Shown piece by piece: positions 17,862 to 25,116 of a stretch of 64,000 nucleotides of DNA. The notes beneath the pieces are model-generated. The model searched no databases. It saw only the letters and a program-made list of their open reading frames with translations, and had not been told where the DNA came from. The stretch is from Brachyspira intermedia PWS/A (GTDB lineage Bacteria; Spirochaetota; Brachyspiria; Brachyspirales; Brachyspiraceae). Made by a program: the position numbers and the translations under genes. The stretch spans positions 3,100,001 through 3,164,000 of the forward strand of contig NC_017243.1 in assembly GCF_000223215.1 (NCBI RefSeq), written 5' to 3'. The first letter of the stretch is position 1; the number at the start of each line of letters is the position of its first letter.

Positions 17862-20264
17862 ATGAATATAGATGATAGAAAGAACATAGAAAGATTATTT
17901 GATTTAGGGCATGATGCTTTTATCAGTAAAGATTATGAAAAGTCTATTGAATATTTAGATGAAATTATCAATATTTATAATAAAGATATTATTGCATATT
18001 CAGACAGCGAATTTATTATATATAGCGATTCTTATGATAATGAAGATGATGAAGAAGGAAAAAATATAAATAATGAAGATATAAATACCACTCATGATAC
18101 TCTAGTAGATGTATACTATAATAGAGGACTATCATATTTTAATTTAAAAAAGTATGAGGAAGCTATTAAAGATTTTGATAAAGTCATAGAATTGTCACCT
18201 GATAAATCTAATGCCTACTACAATAGAGGGCATTCTAAATCATACTTAGGTCAATATGAAGAAGGAATCAAAGATTTCAAAAAAGTTTTAGAGTTTAATG
18301 AAGATGATGCTGAAGCTATATACTATATAGGATTAGGATATTTTTATTTGGGAAGATATGAGGAAGCTATAAAAAACTTTGATATATCTTTATTATTAGA
18401 TGATGAAATTGATGATGCATACTATTATAGAGGGCACTCTAAAAGATACCTAAATATGTATGAAGAGGCATTATCCGACTTTAATAAAGTTATACAATTA
18501 AGAGATGATGACAGCGATTCATATTATTCTAAAGGTTTAACTGAATTTTTCTTAGGGCTATATGAAGATGCTATTAATGATTTTGATAAAGCTATTGAAT
18601 TAGACGGCAATTATTCTAATGCATATTATTTCAGAGGGCTTACTAAAAACAGCTTAGAATTATACAAAGAGGCTATGGATGATTATAAAAAAGCATTAGA
18701 ATACGCCGATGAAGATAATATTATCAGTATATATAATGATATGGGACTTCTAGAATACAAATTAGGAAATTATAAAGAGGCTATCAATTATTATACTAAA
18801 ATTATAGAAATAAATGATGATATATACTATTCCTATTATAATAGAGCATTGGCTGAAGAGTCTTTGGAATTATATGAAGATGCTTTAGCCGATTATAGTA
18901 GAGCTATAGAATTAAATCCTGAAGATACTTACTCATACAACAATAGAGGACTCATAAAAAATGAAATGCAGATGTATGATGAAGCATTAGAAGATTATAA
19001 TAAAGCTATAGAACTAGAGCAAAACGATGCATATTTATACAATAACAGAGCCTTGCTTAAAGGAAGAATGCATTTATACAAAGAAGCTATAGAAGATTTT
19101 GACAAAGCTATTTCATTATACAGTGAAGATGCTGAATTCTATTATTATAGAGGACTTACCAACTCATACCTAAATGAATTAGATGAAGCTTTGAAATATA
19201 TAAACAAAGCCATAGAACTAGATTCTAAATATATTAATGCCTATAATGAAAGAGGGCTTATACATTATAGAAATACCGATTATAAATCAGCTATTAAAGA
19301 TTTCAAAAAAGTTATAGAGCTTGATAATGAAAGTGTATATGCTAATTATCATTTAGCTTTATCTTATGATGCTTTAGAAGAATATGAAACGGCTTTGAAA
19401 TATTATTCTAGAGTTATTGAACTAGATCCTACCACACCTGATCCATATTATAACAGAGCTTTAGCTGAAATTGAAATGGAATTATACAATGAGGCTATAG
19501 AAGATTTTTATAAAGTAATAGAGATTGATAATACCATAATGGACGCTTATTTTAATATAGGTATATGTTATGATTCTTTGAAAGAGCATCAAAAAGCTAT
19601 TGACTGCTACACCAAAGTTATTGAAGCTGATAAATCTTCTATTGATGCTTATTATAACAGAGGATTAAGCAAAGTAGAATTAAAACTTTATAATGAAGCT
19701 TTTGAAGATTATATAAGGGCTTTAGAAATTGATCCTAAATATGCTAATGCTTATAATGGCATAGGTTTTTCAAAGACAAAATATTCCAACAATGAATTTA
19801 AAAACGGCAACACTCAAAGGGCTATAGATTTACTTAATGATGCTTTATTATATTATGAAAAGGGTTTATCTTTAAAAATAAATGATAATTTAAATAACGC
19901 TTCAATTTATGACAGTATGGGCTATACTACTACAAAATTAGCCAATATTTATTTATCAATGAAAGATATGGACAATGCTTACAAATACTATAATAATGCT
20001 TTACTCTGTTTTAGAGAAGCTTTAAAACTAAATAGTAAACATGCTCTGGCTCATAATAGTATAGCGTACATTTATATACATTTAGACAAAATGAACAATA
20101 AAAATAATATTTTTAATGAAGAGGCTTACAAATATTTTTCTGATGCATACAGCTTTGCTAAAAAAGATGATAAAAAATTAATAGTAAAATGTATTACTTC
20201 ACTTGCAAAAGAAAATATAAAAACTGCTGTAGATTTTTGTGTTAATAACAATATAGAGTTTTAA
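17862..20264 (+). CDS. Large tetratricopeptide-repeat protein
   Basis: An 800-residue protein made almost entirely of TPR units of about 34 residues, with the recurrent signature YNRGLxxxxLxxYEEAIxDFDKAIEL, from about residue 85 to 760. There are around 18 repeats. No signal peptide or membrane segment is seen, so it is probably a cytoplasmic protein-interaction scaffold. An acidic, non-repeat insert occupies residues 50-85. Start is supported by GGAGTG 8 bp upstream. TPR proteins of this kind are numerous in Brachyspira; the partner is unknown. The stop codon is directly followed (4 bp) by a palindromic element rather than a classical terminator. Confidence 0.88.
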   Translation: MNIDDRKNIERLFDLGHDAFISKDYEKSIEYLDEIINIYNKDIIAYSDSEFIIYSDSYDNEDDEEGKNINNEDINTTHDTLVDVYYNRGLSYFNLKKYEEAIKDFDKVIELSPDKSNAYYNRGHSKSYLGQYEEGIKDFKKVLEFNEDDAEAIYYIGLGYFYLGRYEEAIKNFDISLLLDDEIDDAYYYRGHSKRYLNMYEEALSDFNKVIQLRDDDSDSYYSKGLTEFFLGLYEDAINDFDKAIELDGNYSNAYYFRGLTKNSLELYKEAMDDYKKALEYADEDNIISIYNDMGLLEYKLGNYKEAINYYTKIIEINDDIYYSYYNRALAEESLELYEDALADYSRAIELNPEDTYSYNNRGLIKNEMQMYDEALEDYNKAIELEQNDAYLYNNRALLKGRMHLYKEAIEDFDKAISLYSEDAEFYYYRGLTNSYLNELDEALKYINKAIELDSKYINAYNERGLIHYRNTDYKSAIKDFKKVIELDNESVYANYHLALSYDALEEYETALKYYSRVIELDPTTPDPYYNRALAEIEMELYNEAIEDFYKVIEIDNTIMDAYFNIGICYDSLKEHQKAIDCYTKVIEADKSSIDAYYNRGLSKVELKLYNEAFEDYIRALEIDPKYANAYNGIGFSKTKYSNNEFKNGNTQRAIDLLNDALLYYEKGLSLKINDNLNNASIYDSMGYTTTKLANIYLSMKDMDNAYKYYNNALLCFREALKLNSKHALAHNSIAYIYIHLDKMNNKNNIFNEEAYKYFSDAYSFAKKDDKKLIVKCITSLAKENIKTAVDFCVNNNIEF

Positions 20265-20265
20265 T

Positions 20266-20695
20266 TTACGCACGGTAAACTAAATAAAAAATATAAATTA
20301 ATTTAGTATTCAAATTTTGCTATATATAAAAATAGATAAAGCGTGCGGAGTATTAAATTAAAAATCTAATCTGCACTTGGGGGGGCTATAATTTCTTCAT
20401 TAGCTTTAAGTATAAATAAATTAAAAATTGCAGATTATAGCAATAAAAATAAAAAAGGGGGGTATGTAAATAAAGTTTTAAAATTTAATTACACTCGCCC
20501 ACCCTTTAGGCTTTTTACTTTATTCTGTCATCTATAAATTATTTTTCTTTTTAGTTTTAACATGTTATTTTAGCTGCCCACCCAAGATTTTTTTAAATTT
20601 ATAGCGAATATACCGCACGTTTAGTAAAGCTAAAAATATAAATTTATATTATAATAAAATTTCATTATGTTTTGAAATTTTGCTAACCGTGCGTT
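20266..20695. repeat. Palindromic intergenic element, copy 3 (complete, symmetric)
   Basis: The best complete copy. Motif starts: CGCACG 20269, CGTGCG 20342, GGGGGG 20379, GGGGGG 20457, CCCACCC 20498, CCCACCC 20577, CGCACG 20614, CGTGCG 20688. Every motif has a mirror partner around a dyad near 20480, giving a 425-bp imperfect palindrome. The intervals (73, 31-37, 78, 41, 79, 37, 74) match the other copies. It starts 4 bp after the TPR stop codon. Confidence 0.9.
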
Positions 20696-20719
20696 TAGAT
20701 ATATAGAATTTTTATCTAA

Positions 20720-20979
20720 TATATACTGAAAAATTTTCAGTTTGTCATTTTTTATTCAACTTTTTCCCGCCGCAAAAAGTTGCAAAAAGTGCAATTATAA
20801 AATTAGTACTAAATAACACTAAAATTATCTTACATGTAAGATAATTTATTAAATTAAAGACTAAATGCAGTCTTTTTGGTTCTTTGTGCCAACAAAATAA
20901 CTGGGGTTCGGGGCAAAGCCCTGAAAATATTTTGAATTAAAAAAATTATTTTAACAAAATATATTTGTTTCAGTATATA
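20720..20979. mobile_element. MITE-like element (260 bp), first of a joined pair
   Basis: Left end TATATACTGAA at 20720 and right end TTTCAGTATATA ending at 20979 are inverted to each other. The inside has the family core (TTCAACTTTTTCCCGCCGC, then about 90 bp shared with the copy at 22963-23255), a palindrome TCTTACATGTAAGA, and a GGGGTTCGGGGCAAAGCCC block. No open reading frame of gene quality is present. TA dinucleotides at both ends fit a TA target duplication. Confidence 0.7.
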
Positions 20980-21269
20980 CTAATAATTTTTAACTTTGTC
21001 AACCGATGCACTTTATATAGATATTATCTACTTTTTTGTCGTACAAAAAAGTAGCAAAAAACGCAATTGCTAAAACTTTATATTTTAAGAATATGTATCA
21101 AATATGGTGTAATACCATAATTTTAAGTCAAAAATGAAGTTGTTTTGGTTCTTTTATACCAATAAAACAACTTGGGGTTACGAAGTACTCAGAGCGGTGA
21201 GGAAAAGCAACCACAAACAATAAAACTAAAAACCTAAATTTTGGCAAACTTAAAAATTTTTAGTATATA
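20974..21269. mobile_element. MITE-like element (296 bp), second of a joined pair
   Basis: Inverted ends of about 29 bp: TATATACTAATAATTTTTAA (20974 on) and, at the right end, TTAAAAATTTTTAGTATATA (to 21269). The interior contains a hairpin around TCGTACAAAAAAGTAG and a TTGGTTCTTTTATACCAATA block that recurs at 32800 and, inverted, near 43110. It shares the TATATAC junction with the preceding element. Confidence 0.75.
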
Positions 21270-21273
21270 ATTC

Positions 21274-21315
21274 AAATTTCATTATGTTTTGAAATTTTGC
21301 TAACCGTGCGTTTAG
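21274..21315. repeat. Second copy of the right half of a CGCACG box
   Basis: These 42 bp repeat 20657-20698, which is the right half of the CGCACG/CGTGCG box in palindromic copy 3, with a 617-bp offset. The two direct copies bracket the pair of MITE-like elements. Confidence 0.8.
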
Positions 21316-21343
21316 AGATATATAAATTTTATATAATATAAAA

Positions 21344-21371
21344 TAGGTATCCCAATTTGTTTGGAATACCT
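21344..21371 (-). terminator. Intrinsic terminator of the cystine-type symporter
   Basis: AGGTATCC (21345-21352) pairs with GGAATACCT (21363-21371), with one bulge, then a T/A-rich tract on the minus strand. It lies 29 bp after the symporter stop. Confidence 0.75.
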
Positions 21372-21399
21372 AAAACTTTTATTATAATATTTTAATTAA

Positions 21400-22791
21400 T
21401 TACATATTAGAACCTGTATTATCACTGGAATTGAATTTGTCCATATCTACTTCCTTGCAGATTTTTCCTGTAACAGCAGCAGTAACCATACCATCATTAA
21501 CATTAAGCATAGTTCTTCCCATATCAATAAGAGGCTCTATTCCTAAAAGTATAGCAACCAATCCCACGGGAAAACCTAAAGCTGAAAGCGTAATCAAAGC
21601 GGCATTTGTAGCTCCTCCTCCAACTCCGGCAATTCCGAAACTTCCAATAGCAATTATTATAACAGCCTTTATTAAGAAAGCAGGTTCAAGAGGATTAATT
21701 CCTAAAGTAGGTGCAATCATAGCAACTACCATAGCAGGATAAATACCAGCACATCCATTCTGTCCTATAGTTACGGCAAGAGAAGCTGATAAATTTGAAA
21801 CTCCTTCAGATATACCCATTTTATCTTTTAAAGCTGAAACAGTTAAAGGCAAAGTACCTGCACTTGTTCTTGATGAGAAAGCAAATGTTAAAACTGTAAA
21901 TGCTTTAGTATAATATTTGATAGGATTATATCCAAATATCATAAGTATTATACTATGAACTATAAGCATAATGATTATAGATATATAAGAAGCTAGAAGG
22001 AATTGTCCTAATTGAGCGAATGCATTCAAATCGCTTGTAGCCATGAATTTAGCCATAAGAGCTAATACTCCGAATGGAGTTAATCTCATAACAAACGCAA
22101 CTATCTTCATAACAACGTCATGTAAAGACTGCATAATCTTTTGAAAGAATTCAAATACTTCAGGCTTTTTCTTTCTAAGTCCCAAAGCAGAAGAACCAAC
22201 TAAAGCTGCAAAAAATACAACCGAAAGTGTAGGCGATCCTCCCATACCGGCTAATGCTGCAAATGGATTTGTAGGTATAATATCTAATAATTGCTGAGGA
22301 ACTGGTCTTGATGAAAACTCTTCCAATCTACCCTCATAATTTGAAGCACCTTTTGATATATCGCCTACCAATGACTGAAGTTTTGAAGCATCTAAGCCAA
22401 ATCCTTTAGCTGTTAAAAATCCAACTAAAGCAGATATAGCTGTCGTTATCATTAGTACTGCAATAATTATCATAGTCATTTTGCCTAGATTATTACTATT
22501 GCCTTTTATGTTAATAAGTGCCATAGTTATAGAAACAAAAATTAAAGGCATAACTAACATTTGTAGAAGTCTCACATAACCGTTACCTACTACATTGTAC
22601 CAAACGATACTTTGATTTACTATTTCCATATTTGAGGCATAAACTGTTCTAAGTACGAAGCCTAAAGCCAAGCCTAGAATTAAGGCTGATAATACTCTAA
22701 TTGTGAAATTTATATGCTTCTTTTGCATAAAATAGAGTAATCCAATTAGAGCAAGCAATATTATAACATTAATTACAATATAAAGTCCCAT
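21400..22791 (-). CDS. tcyP: Dicarboxylate/amino acid:cation symporter family, L-cystine transporter-like (TcyP)
   Basis: A 463-residue inner-membrane transporter of the DAACS (SDF) family with eight or so transmembrane helices and re-entrant hairpins. It has the serine-rich loop FAFSSRTSAGTLPLTV (near residue 300) and AVTIGQNGCAGIYPAM (near residue 340). The overall pattern, including TAKGFGLDASKLQ and GLDxxMGRTMLNVNDG-like ends, is closest to the TcyP/YdjN cystine:cation symporters. Cystine is therefore the favoured substrate, with glutamate/aspartate less likely. Ribosome site AGGAAG precedes ATG 22791. Confidence 0.85.
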   Translation of the reverse strand: MGLYIVINVIILLALIGLLYFMQKKHINFTIRVLSALILGLALGFVLRTVYASNMEIVNQSIVWYNVVGNGYVRLLQMLVMPLIFVSITMALINIKGNSNNLGKMTMIIIAVLMITTAISALVGFLTAKGFGLDASKLQSLVGDISKGASNYEGRLEEFSSRPVPQQLLDIIPTNPFAALAGMGGSPTLSVVFFAALVGSSALGLRKKKPEVFEFFQKIMQSLHDVVMKIVAFVMRLTPFGVLALMAKFMATSDLNAFAQLGQFLLASYISIIIMLIVHSIILMIFGYNPIKYYTKAFTVLTFAFSSRTSAGTLPLTVSALKDKMGISEGVSNLSASLAVTIGQNGCAGIYPAMVVAMIAPTLGINPLEPAFLIKAVIIIAIGSFGIAGVGGGATNAALITLSALGFPVGLVAILLGIEPLIDMGRTMLNVNDGMVTAAVTGKICKEVDMDKFNSSDNTGSNM

Positions 22792-22875
22792 ATAAATACT
22801 TCCTTTTAATATTTTTAATGCATTCTAATATAATATAGTTTTGAAAAAATTGATAGTTTATAATTAAAATCTATT

Positions 22876-23405
22876 TAACGCACGGTAAGTGAAATCTTAT
22901 AATATAATAAAATTTGTATTTATGAATAAATAAATATTTTAAATTTAATTCTGCGTGCGGTGTATATACCTAAAAAATTATATTTTGTCAATTTTATTTT
23001 TTATATTTTTATTATTTTCGGGAACTAGCCCCCGAACCCCCACTTCTTTTGGTGCCACAAAGAAGCTTATATCCTCGATAAACTCGGATACGCTTCGCGA
23101 AAGGCTATATTTGAACTTAAATGTAATAAATTATTTTACATGTAAGACAATTTTAGTATTATTTAGTACTAATTTTATACTTGCACTTTTTGCAACTTTT
23201 TGCGGCGGGAAAAAGTTGAATAAAAAAATTGACAAAGTTAAAAATTTTCAGTATACTCTAAAAATTTAAATAAATCTTGGGCAGGCAGCTAAAAATAACG
23301 GGTTAAAACTAAAAAGAAAAATAATTTAAAAATTACAGAACAAATTAAAAAGCCTAAAGGGCGGGCAAATGTAAGTAAATTTTAAAACTTAATACATACC
23401 CGCTC
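22876..23405. repeat. Palindromic intergenic element, copy 4, interrupted by a MITE-like insertion
   Basis: CGCACG at 22879 and CGTGCG at 22954 (75 bp), then a 293-bp MITE-like element (22963-23255), then GGGCAGG at 23279, GGGCGGG at 23359 and CCCGCTC at 23397. Removing the insertion brings CGTGCG and GGGCAGG to about 28 bp apart, close to the 31 bp of uninterrupted copies. The outer C-arm is missing where peptidase T begins. Confidence 0.8.
22963..23255. mobile_element. MITE-like element (293 bp) inserted in palindromic copy 4
   Basis: Left end TATATACCTAAAAAATTATA and right end AAAATTTTCAGTATA are inverted copies of the family ends. Inverted, its body matches the copy at 20720-20979 over about 110 bp from the TTCAACTTTTTCCCGCCGC core. 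TA at both borders fits a TA duplication on insertion. A plus-strand open frame inside it (22955-23269) looks fortuitous. Confidence 0.75.
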
Positions 23406-23424
23406 TACATTTATTATTTTTTAT

Positions 23425-24651
23425 TTAATTAGAATATATGCTTACTATTTTTAATATTACCTCTGTCATTTTTTCTAAAGACTGAACAGGAATGTATTCA
23501 AATCTGCTGTGAAAATTTTCTCCTCCAGCTGATAAATTCGGACAAGGCAATCCTCTAAAAGATAATCTAGCTCCATCAGTACCGCCTCTAATAGGTCTAA
23601 TCTTATCCTTTATACCGCATTCATTAAAAGCCTTTTTAGCATTATCAATTAAATGCATATGAGGAAGTATTTTTTCTTTCATATTATAGTAGCTGTCTTT
23701 AATATCACAGATAAATGTATTTTCGCCATATTTTTTGTTTAGGAAATCACAAATATCTTTTATGAATTCTTTTTTATGATTGAATTTCTCTAAATCATGA
23801 TCTCTTATAATATATTCAAGTTCTGCTTTTTCTTCAGTACCTTCTATATATGATAAATGATAAAAACCTTCATACTTCTCTGTATACTGAGGCTTTTGTT
23901 CTGCTGGAAGCATAGAGTTAAATTCCATTGCAAATAAAATAGCATTCTTCATTTTATTTTTAGAATATCCCGGATGAACATTGACACCATTAACTGTTAT
24001 CTTACAAGAAGCAGCATTAAAATTCTCGTACTCTATTTCTCCAATCTCTCCGCCATCTATAGTATAAGAAAAATCTGCATTAAACTTTTCAATATCAAAA
24101 TATTCTATACCCTCTCCTATTTCCTCATCTGGAGTGAAAGCTATTTTTATTTCTCCATGCTCTATTGTTTTATCATTCATTAAAATTTCAGCCATAGTCA
24201 TAATTTCTGCAATACCGGCCTTATCATCAGCACCTAAAAGAGTAGTTCCGTCTGTTACTATTAAATCATTGCCTATATATTTATTTAAATTATCAAACTT
24301 TATGCTGCTTAAAACTATATTTTTTTCTTTGTTTAAAACAATATCTTTACCGTCATAATTTTTGATAATATTAGTTTTTATATTTTCTCCCGGTGCATCT
24401 TCATTGGTATCTAAATGTGCAATGAATCCTAATTTAGGCTTATCCTCTTTTCCTTTAGATGCAGGTATCGAAGCATATACAAAAGATTTATCATCGACAT
24501 AAGCATTATCAATACCCATTGTTTTTAATTCATTAACTAAATATTCAGCGAATACTCTTTGTCCTTCTGTACTTGGAGTTTGATTCTCATTTCTGCTGTT
24601 TGAAGTAGTATTAAAAGATGTATATTTTATAAATCTCTCATAAGTTTTCAT
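23425..24651 (-). CDS. pepT: Peptidase T (tripeptide aminopeptidase)
   Basis: A 408-residue M20 family zinc aminopeptidase that releases the N-terminal residue of tripeptides in the cytoplasm. Metal and catalytic motifs are in order: HLDT near residue 82, GADDKAGIAE near residue 143, DEEIGEG near residue 177, and RGGTDGARLSFRG near residue 358. N-terminal ERFIKYTSFNT is diagnostic for PepT. Length is normal. AAGGA precedes ATG 24651. Downstream is the G-arm side of palindromic copy 4 instead of a classical terminator. Confidence 0.95.
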   Translation of the reverse strand: MKTYERFIKYTSFNTTSNSRNENQTPSTEGQRVFAEYLVNELKTMGIDNAYVDDKSFVYASIPASKGKEDKPKLGFIAHLDTNEDAPGENIKTNIIKNYDGKDIVLNKEKNIVLSSIKFDNLNKYIGNDLIVTDGTTLLGADDKAGIAEIMTMAEILMNDKTIEHGEIKIAFTPDEEIGEGIEYFDIEKFNADFSYTIDGGEIGEIEYENFNAASCKITVNGVNVHPGYSKNKMKNAILFAMEFNSMLPAEQKPQYTEKYEGFYHLSYIEGTEEKAELEYIIRDHDLEKFNHKKEFIKDICDFLNKKYGENTFICDIKDSYYNMKEKILPHMHLIDNAKKAFNECGIKDKIRPIRGGTDGARLSFRGLPCPNLSAGGENFHSRFEYIPVQSLEKMTEVILKIVSIYSN

Positions 24652-24732
24652 ATAATAGTCCTTAAAAATAATACCTATATGTTAACAAAATTATTTAATA
24701 ATTCAATACATTATTTTGTGATTTATTTACAT

Positions 24733-25030
24733 ACCCCGCCCTTTAATATTTTCTGCTTAATCTACACATTTTTACTTAAATTAACTTTATTGTTTTATTA
24801 CCCACCCAAGTGTTATTTAAATTTAAAAATTTATTTAATTGGCTATTTTTTATAATCAAAATTTTATTTTAATCAATATTTATAATTTTGTTCTGCATGC
24901 GGATTAGTATACAGCAAATTTAAATAAATCTAGGAGGAGCTATATTTTCAGATTAAGTAATTAAGAAAAAATAAACTTGAATTTTTATTTTGTATTAAGT
25001 AGGATAATGTGTGGCATTCATAATAAAGTT
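24733..25030. repeat. Palindromic intergenic element, copy 5 (decayed)
   Basis: CCCGCCC at 24735 and CCCACCC at 24801 are intact. The next box is decayed (TTGGCTA near 24838, then GCATGCG at 24895-24901). After it, AGGAGG near 24932 stands where GGGTGGG is expected, and GTGTGGC near 25012 stands for the second G motif, 79 bp on. The order and approximate spacing survive although most GC motifs have mutated. It ends at the terminator of the oxidoreductase genes. Confidence 0.6.
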
Positions 25031-25039
25031 TAAAAACAA

Positions 25040-25077
25040 AAAATAACGGCTGCCTACCCTATTGGATAAACAACCGT
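25040..25077 (-). terminator. Intrinsic terminator of the fused oxidoreductase operon
   Basis: ACGGCTG (25046-25052) pairs with CAACCGT (25071-25077), with a G-U pair, leading into TTATTTTTTG on the minus strand. It is 40 bp after the alpha-beta gene stop. Confidence 0.8.
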
Positions 25078-25116
25078 CATCTTTATTTTATATTCTATCT
25101 TTAAGCTATTAACTTA

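Noticed and set aside
20377-20505. G-quadruplex interpretation of the G-rich arms
   Set aside because: Each motif has only two short G runs (one copy has a single longer run), and motifs are 78 bp apart, so pairing with the C-rich arm as a hairpin explains them better.
20266-20695. Integron attC sites
   Set aside because: The paired boxes about 74 bp apart and imperfect symmetry recall attC, but the conserved RYYYAAC/GTTRRRY core sites are absent, no cassette genes lie between copies, and no integrase is present.
22955-23269. 104-codon plus-strand open frame
   Set aside because: It lies within a MITE-like element, has no ribosome site, and its end (FCGGKKLNKKIDKV) is simply the element's core read in frame. 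The same core occurs in other copies without an open frame.
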